Source: Pandoraea norimbergensis
GTDB taxonomy: Bacteria; Pseudomonadota; Gammaproteobacteria; Burkholderiales; Burkholderiaceae
DNA length: 64,000 nucleotides
Direction: 5' to 3'
NCBI RefSeq assembly: GCF_001465545.3
Contig: NZ_CP013480.3
Coordinates: 1,736,001-1,800,000 of the forward strand
Shown: one piece after another, positions 28,913 to 37,707 of the stretch
How the letters are laid out: each line of letters begins with the position of its first letter
Position numbering within the stretch: position 1 is the first letter of the stretch
Program-made: the position numbers and the translations under genes
The notes under the pieces: model-generated
The model's input: the letters and a program-made list of their open reading frames with translations, nothing else
Database searches by the model: none
Told to the model about the DNA's origin: nothing

Positions 28913-28920
28913 TTCTTTGC

Positions 28921-28978
28921 GCGAGTTTTGAACGGTTTTTGAATCGGTTTTGCAGGGCGTTTGAAGGCGTTTGCACGG
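28921..28978. repeat. Helically phased T-tracts downstream of polA
   Basis: Five G-plus-T-run units begin at 28925, 28935, 28947, 28959 and 28969, that is every 10-12 bp, with run lengths of about 3-5 T. Phasing near the helical repeat is typical of bent DNA. Confidence 0.4.
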
Positions 28979-29148
28979 GCTCAACATGAGCGCTGCAATG
29001 GGGCCGGTAGGGGTTTGCAACGGTTGCGCAATAGCGGAAATAGGGATTGAGCCATACCCTATGACCGCACTCTGCGGTAAGGTGATCGCTATTGCCGGGC
29101 GGACAAGTGCCGACCGGCCGGACGGTTTTCCAAGCACGGGGAGTTATC

Positions 29149-30582
29149 GTGAGTGTGCATCGTATTGTGGTGGTCGGCGGTGGTGCCGGCGGTCTGGAGC
29201 TTGTTACCCGGTTGGGCGACAAGTACGGGCGTGGCAAGGACGTTCAGATTACGTTGGTCGATCGTTCGATGTCGCACATCTGGAAACCCCTGCTGCATGA
29301 AGTCGCAGCCGGCGTGATGGACACGGCGACGCATCAGCTCTCGTACGTTGCGCAAGCCAACTGGCATCACTTCGAATTCGCTGCCGGCGAGATGATCGGT
29401 CTCGATCGTGCGGCGAAAACGATCCGGCTTGCCGCGCTTCCTGCCGCAGCCGACGAAGGCGAGGGCGATTTGCTGCCCGAGCGTACGCTGCCCTACGACA
29501 CGCTGGTGCTCGCCATCGGCAGCACGACCAACTTCTTTGGCGTGAAGGGCGCGCAGGAAAACACCATCGCACTCGATACCGTCGAACAGGCGGAGCGCTT
29601 CCGCCGCCGCTTGATGGCGGCATGCGTGCGTGCCCAGAATGCGGCGCAATCGCCGGTGGTGCCGGTGGTTGCCGAGGCTGCGGCCGTGACACCGCCTGCC
29701 GAGGTGGGGTCGCCCGGGGCGGCTACGGGGGCGTTGTTGAGTGCGCCCAGCATCGCGAGCAATGCCATCAGCGCCGAGGACCGCCGCAAGGTCAATCTGG
29801 TGATCGTGGGCGCGGGGGCGACCGGCGTGGAGCTTTCAGCGGAACTGCGCAACACCGCTGAAGTGCTGCGCTCGTACGGCCTGAAGCTCGATCCGCGTAA
29901 GGACGTACGCATCACGATCATCGAATCGAGTCCGCGCATTCTCAAGGCGTTGCCGGAGCGTGTGTCGAGCGCAGTGGCCGGCCTGCTCGGCAAGCTCGAT
30001 GTCGACATTCTGTGTGGCGATTCGGTCGCAGAAGTGCGTCCGAACGAAGTGACGACCACGGCTGGCAGAGTGCTGCCTGCGGATATCACCGTGTGGTCGG
30101 CGGGCATCACGGCACCCGCCGTGCTTGGCACGCTGGGGCTTGCAGTCAACCGCCTGAATCAGATCGAAGTGCAGCCGACGCTGCAAAGCGTGACCGATCC
30201 GGATATCTTCGCGTTCGGCGACTGCGCCAGTTGTGCGTGGCCGGATCACGGCTTCGTGCCGCCCCGCGCACAGGCCGCTCACCAGCAGGCGAGCTTTCTG
30301 GTCAAGGCGATCGATGCCCGGCTGAAGGGGCAGAGCCTGCCGACGTTCACCTATCGTGACTTCGGCTCGCTCGTCTCGTTGGGCAAGTTCAGCGCGGTGG
30401 GCAACCTGATGGGCGGGCTCATCGGCGGCAGCATGTTCATCGAGGGCTTGTTCGCGCGGGTGATGTACACGTCGCTCTATCGCATGCACGTGGCGGCGCT
30501 GCACGGCGTGTGGCGCATGATGCTCGACACCGTGGCCAATCGCTTGCGTCGCTCGACCGTGCCGCGCGTGAAGCTCCACTAA
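29149..30582 (+). CDS. Type-2 NADH dehydrogenase-like FAD oxidoreductase
   Basis: 477 residues of the NDH-2 family, membrane-bound single-subunit NADH:quinone oxidoreductases that do not pump protons. RIVVVGGGAGGLELVTRLG is the FAD-binding motif, VIVGAGATGVELSAELR is the NADH-binding motif, and FAFGDCASC is the second FAD contact. The C-terminus has a hydrophobic segment (LMGGLIGGSMFIEGLFARVM) suited to membrane association. The GTG start at 29149 is preceded by GGGGAG, which decides it over an open upstream extension. An Ala/Pro-rich stretch of about 40 residues near 170-214 interrupts the domain just before the NADH-binding motif; it is likely a linker insertion. Confidence 0.88.
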   Translation: MSVHRIVVVGGGAGGLELVTRLGDKYGRGKDVQITLVDRSMSHIWKPLLHEVAAGVMDTATHQLSYVAQANWHHFEFAAGEMIGLDRAAKTIRLAALPAAADEGEGDLLPERTLPYDTLVLAIGSTTNFFGVKGAQENTIALDTVEQAERFRRRLMAACVRAQNAAQSPVVPVVAEAAAVTPPAEVGSPGAATGALLSAPSIASNAISAEDRRKVNLVIVGAGATGVELSAELRNTAEVLRSYGLKLDPRKDVRITIIESSPRILKALPERVSSAVAGLLGKLDVDILCGDSVAEVRPNEVTTTAGRVLPADITVWSAGITAPAVLGTLGLAVNRLNQIEVQPTLQSVTDPDIFAFGDCASCAWPDHGFVPPRAQAAHQQASFLVKAIDARLKGQSLPTFTYRDFGSLVSLGKFSAVGNLMGGLIGGSMFIEGLFARVMYTSLYRMHVAALHGVWRMMLDTVANRLRRSTVPRVKLH

Positions 30583-30866
30583 CGTTGTCCATCGCGGCAG
30601 ATGTGGCCCCGTGTGGCCGCATCGTCGCCGCTGCCTCGCCAGATTCTTGTTCAAAATTCAGACACTTCCGAGTGCTGGCGAGGTTCTCTCCGAGTGCAAG
30701 TTCTGCACGCTTTCTAGTAATATCCGAACGTACTGTCGCGCCCGGAATCAATGGCGCGGAGCGACTGTTCAGGGCCATTCCGGGCTGTTCAATCGTTTTT
30801 CTTCGGTTCCCCTCGTTTTCCTCCGTTTTCTTTTCTTTACCCACTGCTCTTCTCCTGGAGTGCGAC

Positions 30867-31742
30867 ATGTCGCAAGCAGATCTGGATAGTCTCGTGCCCG
30901 AAGTGGCGCCCCGTAACCGGCGCGATTTTCTGAAGACGGCCGTCGGGTCGGCGTTCGCACTGGCGGTGCTGCCGGTGGCGGCCGAAACCATTACCACCGA
31001 CACTCAGGGGCTCGACGCGGGCGAGGTCATGCTCGACGTGCCGGGCATCAAGATGCCGGTGTACTACGCCAAGCCGGCGGGCAAGACGCATCTGCCGACG
31101 ATCATCGTGGTCTCGGAGATCTTCGGGGTGCACCAGCACATTGCCGACATCTGCCGCCGCTTTGCCAAGCTGGGCTACCTCGCGCTGGCCCCGGAATTGT
31201 TTGCGCGTGCCGGTGATCCGCAATCGCTGGGCACCATCGCCGAGATCCAGTCGCAAATCGTCTCCAAGACGCCCGATCAGCAAGTGTTGACCGACATCGA
31301 CGCCACGGTGAAGTGGGCGGTGGCCAATGGCGGCGACGAGAAGCGTCTGGGGATCACGGGCTTCTGCTGGGGTGGCCGCATTACCTGGCTGTACGACGCC
31401 TACAACCCGAACGTGAAAGCCGCCGTTGCGTGGTATGGGCGGATCGTGGGTGACCCGAGCGCCAGCTTCCCGCGCAACCCGATCGACATTGCCGGCCAGC
31501 TTCATGCGCCGTTGCTTGGTATGTACGGCGGTAAGGACACCGGCATTCCGGTGGCCAGCGTCGAGCAGGCGCGCGCAGCCCTTGCCAAGGGCAACGCGGC
31601 GTCGAAGGCCTCGGAGCTGGTGGTGTTCCCGAACTCGGGCCACGCGTTCTTCGCCGACTACCGCGCCAGCTATGTGGAAGCCGATGCCAAGGCGGGCTGG
31701 GCGAAGGCGCTCGAATGGTTCCGTAAGCACGGTGTCGCCTGA
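30867..31742 (+). CDS. Tat-exported dienelactone hydrolase family protein
   Basis: 291 residues. The N-terminus contains PRNRRDFLKTAVGSAFAL, a twin-arginine signal, with a cleavage-like site after PVAAE. The mature domain is alpha/beta-hydrolase DLH: EIFGVHQHI holds the conserved Glu, GFCWGGR near residue 166 the nucleophile Cys, MYGGKDTGIP the Asp and GHAFFADYR the His. DLH hydrolyses dienelactone in chlorocatechol breakdown, but many exported homologues have other esters or lactones as substrates. The ATG has TGGAG 7 bases upstream. A pyrimidine-rich tract (30790-30855) precedes it. Confidence 0.92.
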   Translation: MSQADLDSLVPEVAPRNRRDFLKTAVGSAFALAVLPVAAETITTDTQGLDAGEVMLDVPGIKMPVYYAKPAGKTHLPTIIVVSEIFGVHQHIADICRRFAKLGYLALAPELFARAGDPQSLGTIAEIQSQIVSKTPDQQVLTDIDATVKWAVANGGDEKRLGITGFCWGGRITWLYDAYNPNVKAAVAWYGRIVGDPSASFPRNPIDIAGQLHAPLLGMYGGKDTGIPVASVEQARAALAKGNAASKASELVVFPNSGHAFFADYRASYVEADAKAGWAKALEWFRKHGVA

Positions 31743-31775
31743 TCGGCCTTGCACGCCGGGCCATCCTAAGTCACA

Positions 31776-31831
31776 TCAAGCCATACCGAGCCATATCAAG
31801 CCATACGAGGCTGTACCAAGCACTATGCAGG
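31776..31831. repeat. 20-bp tandem repeats of AAGCCATA-type units
   Basis: Two 20-base copies at 31776-31795 and 31796-31815, both starting TCAAGCCATAC, and a partial third copy at 31816-31831 lie between the DLH and ZIP genes. Each copy is itself built from 10-base units with AGCCATA-like cores. Confidence 0.6.
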
Positions 31832-31918
31832 GCAAACCGTCGGGGCGCGTAGGGACGATGGTTTGCCTGCCAGCGGAAAAGCTGGTTAAATCGCCGGCTT
31901 GCCTGCGGGAGAACCACC

Positions 31919-32782
31919 ATCGACGCCACGCTCATTTTCATTTTCATCGCCACGCTTGCCTCGGGCGTGCTGAGTCTCGCCGGTGCGGCCTCGCTCTCGC
32001 TGGGCTTGCTGTCGCGGCTTATCGACAAGATGGTCAGCTTCTCGGCGGGCGTGCTGCTTGGCACGGCGTTGCTGCATCTGCTGCCCGAGAGTCTGGAGTC
32101 GCACGTCGATGCCCACATCATCACGCGCTGGCTACTGGGCGGCTTGCTTGGGTTCTTCTTGCTAGAGAAGCTCGCGCTGCTGCGTCACAGCCACCATCAC
32201 GAAGGCGACGGGCATCATCACGAGCACGGGCACGACGCGCATGAGGCGGGCAAGGGCGGCTGGATGATCCTCGTGGGCAGTGCGATTCACAATTTCGCCG
32301 ATGGCGTGGTGATTGCGGCTGCGTTTCTGACCGATCCGAGGCTGGGTGTCGCCGCCACCGTGTCGATCACCGTGCACGAGGTGGCGCATAAGCTGGGCGA
32401 CTTCATGGTGCTGCTCAACGCAGGGTTCAAGCGTCGCAAGGCGCTGGTGCTCACGCTGGCATCGAGTTTGACGGCGTTGGCGGGTGGCGTTCTCGGCTAC
32501 TTCATGCTCGACCGCTTGCAGAGTCTGATTCCGTATCTGCTGGCCTTGGCGGCAAGCAGCTTCATCTATATCGCGGTGTCGGATCTGATGCCGCAAATGC
32601 AGCGCCGCACGTCGCCGCGGGACGCCTTGCCGCAGATCCTGCTAATTGCGGTGGGGCTGGCGCTGGTGGTCTGGCTCAACGGTCACGACCATGAGCATGG
32701 TCACGGGCACGACCACGACGGCGGCGGCAGTGCGCTGGCATTGGTCGGTGGTCACGACACCGGGAAGTCGGCGGGGCAGTAA
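31919..32782 (+). CDS. ZIP-family divalent metal transporter
   Basis: About 287 residues. ZIP proteins import zinc, iron or manganese. The membrane segments include SAIHNFADGVVIAAAFL and TVHEVAHKLGDFMVLLNAG, the HNFxDG and HExxH-type metal-path motifs. Two histidine-rich stretches (HSHHHEGDGHHHEHGHD in the middle loop and GHDHEHGHGHDHDGG near the end) are metal-sensing or metal-gathering loops. Homology and the first membrane helix begin at an ATC codon at 31919, preceded 7 bases earlier by GGGAG. No ATG/GTG/TTG start exists in frame with a ribosome-binding site; the GTG at 31967 would truncate the first helix. A non-canonical ATC start or a sequencing error at the start is likely. Confidence 0.88.
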   Translation: MDATLIFIFIATLASGVLSLAGAASLSLGLLSRLIDKMVSFSAGVLLGTALLHLLPESLESHVDAHIITRWLLGGLLGFFLLEKLALLRHSHHHEGDGHHHEHGHDAHEAGKGGWMILVGSAIHNFADGVVIAAAFLTDPRLGVAATVSITVHEVAHKLGDFMVLLNAGFKRRKALVLTLASSLTALAGGVLGYFMLDRLQSLIPYLLALAASSFIYIAVSDLMPQMQRRTSPRDALPQILLIAVGLALVVWLNGHDHEHGHGHDHDGGGSALALVGGHDTGKSAGQ

Positions 32783-32901
32783 CTGCCTGGCGGGACGCGA
32801 AGCACCTAGATCAAGGTGACGAAGGCGGTAGGCGGGAGATCGTCGTTGCGGCCTTCACGGTCACACGGGTTTCTAATGATCATTGCAGTGTCCCGCAAAG
32901 T

Positions 32902-32931
32902 AAAAAGAGCATCCCGAGGGATGCTCTTTTT
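32902..32931. terminator. Bidirectional terminator between ZIP transporter and sseA
   Basis: AAAAAGAGCATCC pairs with GGATGCTCTTTTT around CGAG; T-tract on both strands. Confidence 0.92.
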
Positions 32932-32976
32932 ATTCCTGTACTCACCAACGCTGAGCCGGTAACAACATCACCCGAC

Positions 32977-33861
32977 TCAGGGTTGCGCGCCCGTCGACAC
33001 GGGGCGGCGCTTGTCAGCGCACCATTCGCTCCACGATCCCGGGTACAGGCTGGCCCCGTGCAGACCGGCGACTTCCATCGCGAGCAGGTTATGGCAGGCG
33101 GTGACGCCTGAGCCGCACTGCGAAATCACGCGCTCGGGCTGGCGGTCCTTGCCGATGACCTGAATGAATTCCTCACGCAGGGTCGCGGCAGACTTGAACC
33201 GGCCGTCCGCGCCGAGGTTGTCTTTGAAGAATCGGTTCGCCGCGCCCGGGATATGGCCGCCGATCGGGTCGATTGTTTCGTTCTCACCGCGATAACGGTC
33301 GGGTGCGCGGGCGTCGATCACCAAACGCTCGTGCGAACTGAGATTGCGCTCGATGGCAGCCGCGTCGGCGGTGGTGGCCAGCGGCTCGCCCGGCGTGAAG
33401 TCGCCTTCGGGCGGCGCTTCCGGCGGGGCCGCGTCGAGCTTGAAGCCGGCGCTTTCCCACGCTTGCAGGCCGCCGTCGAGCACGGCCACCGACTCGTGGC
33501 CCAGCCAGCGCAACAGCCACCAGAGACGGGCGGCGTACATGCCGCCCTGTGCGTCATACGCGACAACCTGCTGACCCTTCGACAAGCCGCACGCAGCCAG
33601 ATGGCGCATCAGCGTGTCGCGATCGGGCAGGGGGTGACGGCCGTTCTTGCCCGTCGGCTTGCCGGACAGGTCGCGTTCGAGATGCGCGTAAAACGCACCG
33701 AAGATGTGCCCTTCGACGTAGGCGGCTTCGCCGGCCGCGGGGTTGGCGAGATCGAAGCGGCAATCGAAGATGATCACCGGGGCACCGCCACCGGCGGCTG
33801 TTTGCATCAGGGCGTCGAGATTTTGCGGGCTGATGAGCGTGGTGAAGTGGGTGTGAACCAT
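32977..33861 (-). CDS. sseA: 3-Mercaptopyruvate/thiosulfate sulfurtransferase
   Basis: 294 residues with two rhodanese domains. The N-terminal domain is catalytically silent (LISPQNLDALM onward). The C-terminal domain has the active-site loop QCGSGVTACHN near residue 247. CGSGVTA is characteristic of 3-mercaptopyruvate sulfurtransferases, as opposed to the CRKGVT-type loop of rhodaneses. It transfers sulfur to cyanide or thiols. A DMT-family exporter gene lies 52 bases upstream on the same strand. Confidence 0.92.
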   Translation of the reverse strand: MVHTHFTTLISPQNLDALMQTAAGGGAPVIIFDCRFDLANPAAGEAAYVEGHIFGAFYAHLERDLSGKPTGKNGRHPLPDRDTLMRHLAACGLSKGQQVVAYDAQGGMYAARLWWLLRWLGHESVAVLDGGLQAWESAGFKLDAAPPEAPPEGDFTPGEPLATTADAAAIERNLSSHERLVIDARAPDRYRGENETIDPIGGHIPGAANRFFKDNLGADGRFKSAATLREEFIQVIGKDRQPERVISQCGSGVTACHNLLAMEVAGLHGASLYPGSWSEWCADKRRPVSTGAQP

Positions 33862-33913
33862 GACGTCTCCGCAGGCGGGCGTGGGGGAAGGCGGGCGAAG
33901 CCGCGACGACCCC

Positions 33914-34768
33914 TCAGGAGGTGGTCGTAGGCCGGCGCAGCGCGGTCATGCCACTCGCCACGATGAGCAGCATGCCGATCCAGCCAGCCAGCGCGGGCCA
34001 ATCGTCCCAGACAAGCATGCTGATCAGTGTAGCGAAGATTACGCCGGAATATTGCAGATTCGCGGTGACCAACGTGTTGCCGAGGCTGAACGCCCGTGTG
34101 AGCGCGGTTTGCGCAATCAACGCGGCGACGCCGATGGCGAGCATCAGGCCGGTACCGCGCCATGTCAGGGGGTGCATGCCCTCGATGGCCACCCAGCCCA
34201 ACCCGAGCAGAACGCCCCCGGCGGAGAAGTAGAAGACGATGCGCCAGTCCGGTTCGCCAGCCGCACCCAAATCCTTTACCTGCATATAGGCGATGGCGGA
34301 GAACATGCCCGAGATCACGCCGGCAACCCCGCCGCCCCATGCCTGACTGTCGACCGTTGGTTGCAACAACAGCGCGACGCCGACAAATCCCGCAAAGATG
34401 GCGGCTACCAGCCGGAAATCGGTGCGCAGACTGCCGCGCATGGCCGCCGTCGCCATCACGATCAGCGAGATCCAGATGGGCGACATGTAGTTGAGCGTCA
34501 TGGCCGTCGAGAGCGGCAATTGGGTGAGCGAATAGAACCAGAGCCCGAGCGAGATTACGCCGGCGGTACTGCGTTTGACGTGGGAGCCGAAGTGGCGCGT
34601 GCTGATTGTCTGACCACGTATCCCGGCGATGACCAACAGCACGATGACACCGATCAGGCTGCGGTAAAGAACGATTTCGCCGGTGTTGTATTCGTTTGCC
34701 GCCAGCTTGATGCAGAGCCCCATCAACGTGAACATGAAGGCGGAGACCAACATCCAGAGCGATTGCAT
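33914..34768 (-). CDS. DMT/EamA-family transporter
   Basis: 284 residues with about ten hydrophobic segments in two five-helix EamA repeats. The first starts MQSLWMLVSAFMFTLMGLCI and the second starts near the middle (WGGGVAGVISGMFSAIAYM). The family exports metabolites or amino acids. It is upstream of sseA on the same strand and probably cotranscribed. Substrate unknown. Confidence 0.9.
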   Translation of the reverse strand: MQSLWMLVSAFMFTLMGLCIKLAANEYNTGEIVLYRSLIGVIVLLVIAGIRGQTISTRHFGSHVKRSTAGVISLGLWFYSLTQLPLSTAMTLNYMSPIWISLIVMATAAMRGSLRTDFRLVAAIFAGFVGVALLLQPTVDSQAWGGGVAGVISGMFSAIAYMQVKDLGAAGEPDWRIVFYFSAGGVLLGLGWVAIEGMHPLTWRGTGLMLAIGVAALIAQTALTRAFSLGNTLVTANLQYSGVIFATLISMLVWDDWPALAGWIGMLLIVASGMTALRRPTTTS

Positions 34769-35108
34769 GGCGAATTGTGGCCGATGGATCGGCGATGAGG
34801 AGCTATCGGGAGCGTATCTGCGCGTAACTGACCAGATGGCGCAGGGAAAGACAGGCAGGCGAGGCCGAGGGGAGCGATGCAGAAGTCATGCGGCCGTGGT
34901 GATAGCCGTGCTGGCGTGCGGTTGTCTCCTCAGAGCTCTGCGTCTCCTGATGCCTTCGTCGCCCGGTATCTATCGAAAGCATGGCGACGATTCTAACGAA
35001 AACGGCGGGCACTTGGCCCGCCGTCTTCACTTATTTCGGCAAATATTTAATTCAGTCTCGCGGGTACGACACCGCTGTCTCATCAGATGAGATTTTGTGG
35101 GCAATGAC
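34769..35108. other. 340-base gap between Rieske oxygenase and DMT gene
   Basis: Both flanking genes are on the minus strand. It contains the terminator of the Rieske gene (34996-35024) and, nearer to 34769, the expected promoter of the DMT gene, which could not be recognised. Forward ORFs that cross it lack homology. Confidence 0.5.
34996..35024 (-). terminator. Terminator of the Rieske oxygenase gene
   Basis: On the minus strand ACGGCGGGC pairs with GCCCGCCGT around a 5-base loop and is followed by TTTTCGTT. Confidence 0.8.
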
Positions 35109-36224
35109 TCAAAAATCACCCATCTGGCGCCGCAGGAACTCATGGAAGTGCTGCATGCCGTCTTCCATCGGACTTTGGTACGGGCCGACTTCAGATACGC
35201 CGCGTTCGTACAACGCGCGGCGTCCGGCATCCATGCGCTCGGCGATCTCGTCGTCCTCGCGTGCGGTTTCCATGTACGCCGCCCGTTCCGCTTCGATGAA
35301 TTCGCGCTCGAAGAGGGCGATTTCCTCGGGGTAATAGAATTCGACGATGTTCGTCGTCTTCTGCGGGCCACGCGGAATCAGCCACGACACGACCAGCACG
35401 TGCGGATACCACTCGATCATCAGATGGGGGTAATACACCATCCAGATCGCGCCGAAGTCCGGCGGTACACCTTCGCGGTAGCGCAGCAGCACGTCGTGCC
35501 ATTGGCGATAGATCGGGCTGCCCGGCTTGCCGAGACCTTCATGCACGCCAACCGTTTGCACGCTGTACCAGTCGCCGAACTCCCAGCTCAGGTCTTCGCA
35601 CGAGACGAAGCTGCCCAGCCCGGGGTGGAACGGCACGACGTGATAGTCCTCGAGATAAACCTCGATGAACGTCTTCCAGTTGTAGTTACATTCGTGCACT
35701 TCGACGTGATCGAACATGAAGTTCGAGAAGTCGAGATGGTGCTTCACGCCGAGGCGCGAAAGATCGACCTGCACGTCGCGGCCTTCTGCCTCGAACAACA
35801 AGCCGTTCCAGCGTTGCAGCGGGAACTTGCCGAGGTTCAGGCAGGGCTTTTCCGGGAAATGCGGCGCGCCGAGCAGTTCGCCCTTCGTGTCGTAAGTCCA
35901 GCGGTGAAGCGGGCACACGATGTTGCGCGCGTTGCCACGGCCATTGAGCATGACCGCCTGGCGATGGCGGCAGACGTTGGAGAGCAGTTCGATGCCGCCG
36001 TGCTCGCCCGCACCGTTGCGGACCAGCATGCGGCCTTCCTGCTCGGCCGGGAGGGCGAAGTAATCGCCGGCTTCCGGGATCATCAATTCATGGCCCACGT
36101 AGCGGGGACCATGCTGGAAAAGGACTTCACGCTCGCGGGCCAGGAGGGCCTCGTCGAAGTACGTGTAGACCGGCAATTGGCTCGAGGCCGGTTTCAGTTG
36201 CAATGCGCTGCTTAGATTGGACAT
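35109..36224 (-). CDS. Rieske aromatic ring-hydroxylating oxygenase, alpha subunit type
   Basis: 371 residues. The Rieske [2Fe-2S] site is visible as CRHRQ near residue 85 and CPLHRW near residue 105. The mononuclear iron site is EDYHVVPFHPG with its His ligands. It would hydroxylate or demethylate an aromatic or quaternary amine substrate using electrons from a reductase not encoded nearby. The ATG at 36224 is chosen because GGGAG lies 6 bases upstream; a GTG two codons earlier is also in frame. It is divergent from xseB and ends at a terminator at 35.0 kb. Substrate unknown. Confidence 0.92.
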   Translation of the reverse strand: MSNLSSALQLKPASSQLPVYTYFDEALLAREREVLFQHGPRYVGHELMIPEAGDYFALPAEQEGRMLVRNGAGEHGGIELLSNVCRHRQAVMLNGRGNARNIVCPLHRWTYDTKGELLGAPHFPEKPCLNLGKFPLQRWNGLLFEAEGRDVQVDLSRLGVKHHLDFSNFMFDHVEVHECNYNWKTFIEVYLEDYHVVPFHPGLGSFVSCEDLSWEFGDWYSVQTVGVHEGLGKPGSPIYRQWHDVLLRYREGVPPDFGAIWMVYYPHLMIEWYPHVLVVSWLIPRGPQKTTNIVEFYYPEEIALFEREFIEAERAAYMETAREDDEIAERMDAGRRALYERGVSEVGPYQSPMEDGMQHFHEFLRRQMGDF

Positions 36225-36453
36225 TCCCACTCCCGTCGAGCTTGGAAAGCAGTGAACAACCCAACCATCGAAAAATCGATTTAGGGGAACCGATGATTAT
36301 ACCCGGTATGCGCGTCAAGCGGCCGCTAAGTCCATGATTTGCGTTAAATATTGTCCGAAAAATGTCGTCACTTGCGCTTTTGAAGCGATTCGCGCTCTGC
36401 GAGCCGGGACGCTTTTGCCGTAAAATGGAACATTCGACCCGAATTTTGCGTTT

Positions 36454-36720
36454 ATGGCCAAGACTGCAAAGTCGCAAGACGTGGCACCTGAGGTGCCGCA
36501 AGACCTGCCCGAAACCTATGAAGCCGCACTCGTCGAGCTCGAACAGCTCGTCGGCCGGATGGAAGGGGGCGAGCTGGGTCTGGAGGAATCGCTGGGGGCA
36601 TACCGGCGTGGCGCGGCCTTGGTGAAATATTGCCAGGGTTTGCTCGAAAAGGTTGAGCAGCAGGTCAAGGTGCTCGAGGGCGAAACATTGAAGCCGCTCG
36701 ACGCAGACCGCGACGAATAA
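36454..36720 (+). CDS. xseB: Exodeoxyribonuclease VII small subunit
   Basis: 88 residues. It is the small subunit that several-to-one decorates XseA in the single-strand-specific exonuclease VII. LPETYEAALVELEQLVGRME and LGLEESLGAYRRGAALVKY are the family core. The N-terminal about 20 residues are a low-complexity extension. It heads the xseB-ispA-dxs cluster common in proteobacteria. A -10-like TAAAAT lies at 36421-36426. Confidence 0.94.
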   Translation: MAKTAKSQDVAPEVPQDLPETYEAALVELEQLVGRMEGGELGLEESLGAYRRGAALVKYCQGLLEKVEQQVKVLEGETLKPLDADRDE

Positions 36721-36721
36721 A

Positions 36722-36748
36722 AGGCGTTCGAGGCGTTCGAGGCGATCG
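36722..36748. repeat. Three tandem 9-bp repeats between xseB and ispA
   Basis: AGGCGTTCG occurs twice, then AGGCGATCG, without a gap, starting just after the xseB stop codon. Confidence 0.75.
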
Positions 36749-36810
36749 AGTTACGCCGCATGGCGACCCATAACACGCACGGCCGGACCGGTACGTGCAG
36801 GATGAAGACG

Positions 36811-37707
36811 ATGGCGGATCAGAATATCAAGGCCTGGATGCAGGCTGTGCAGGCTCGTGTAGAACAGGCGCTCGACGCCGCGTTGCCCAAGTCCGCCGAT
36901 GGCGGCTCGGCACGGCTGAACGACGCAATGCGTTACGCAGTACTCGGTGGCGGCAAGCGTGTGCGTCCGCTGCTTTGCTTTGCTGCCGGTGAAGTGACGC
37001 AGGCCAGCGAAGCGGCGCTCGACCGGGCGGCCAGCGCGGTGGAAATGATTCACGCTTACTCGCTCGTGCACGACGATCTGCCGTGCATGGACGACGACGA
37101 TCTGCGTCGCGGCAAGCCGACGGTACACGTGCAATATGACGAAGCCACCGGCTTGCTGGCGGGCGACGGACTGCAAACGCAGGCGTTCGCGTTGCTCGGT
37201 GAAGCGACCTCGGACCTGAGCGCAGCACAATCGCTCGCGCTGGTGCGTGAACTGGCAGTCGCCTCGGGCGCGCTCGGCATGGCGGGTGGTCAAGCCATCG
37301 ATCTGGAGAGCGTCGGCATCAAGCTCACCCAGTCGCAACTCGAAAACATGCATCGCCTGAAGACCGGCGCGTTGCTGCGAGCTTCGCTGCGTATGGGCGC
37401 GATCTGCGGCCGCGCACTGTCGGATGACGAAAGCGCGGCACTCGACGCTTATGCGGCGGCGGTCGGATTGGCATTCCAGGTGGTGGACGATATTCTCGAC
37501 GCGACGGCCGATTCGGCCACGCTCGGCAAGACGGCTGGCAAGGATGCCGCCAACGACAAGCCGACTTACGTGTCGCTGATGGGGCTTGATGGGGCACGTG
37601 GCTACGCCGAGAAGTTGCGCGCCGATGCCCACAAAGCCAGTGAATCGCTGGGTAACGCCGAGCGTCTTCGCGCGCTGGCCGATTACGTGGTCGATCGTAT
37701 CAACTGA
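36811..37707 (+). CDS. ispA: Farnesyl diphosphate synthase
   Basis: 298 residues, close to E. coli IspA (299). It condenses DMAPP and IPP to geranyl then farnesyl diphosphate. GGGKRVRPLL binds diphosphate, the first Asp-rich motif HDDLPCMDDDDLRRG lies near residue 88 and the second (VVDDILD) near 227. The ATG at 36811 has AGGA 8 bases upstream and matches family length; in-frame ATGs at 36802 and 36760 are less likely. It lies downstream of xseB and upstream of dxs. An inverted repeat spans its stop codon. Confidence 0.95.
   Translation: MADQNIKAWMQAVQARVEQALDAALPKSADGGSARLNDAMRYAVLGGGKRVRPLLCFAAGEVTQASEAALDRAASAVEMIHAYSLVHDDLPCMDDDDLRRGKPTVHVQYDEATGLLAGDGLQTQAFALLGEATSDLSAAQSLALVRELAVASGALGMAGGQAIDLESVGIKLTQSQLENMHRLKTGALLRASLRMGAICGRALSDDESAALDAYAAAVGLAFQVVDDILDATADSATLGKTAGKDAANDKPTYVSLMGLDGARGYAEKLRADAHKASESLGNAERLRALADYVVDRIN

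Noticed and set aside
34683..35090. 135-codon forward ORF over the DMT promoter region
   Set aside because: No homology; it overlaps the Rieske terminator and DMT start.
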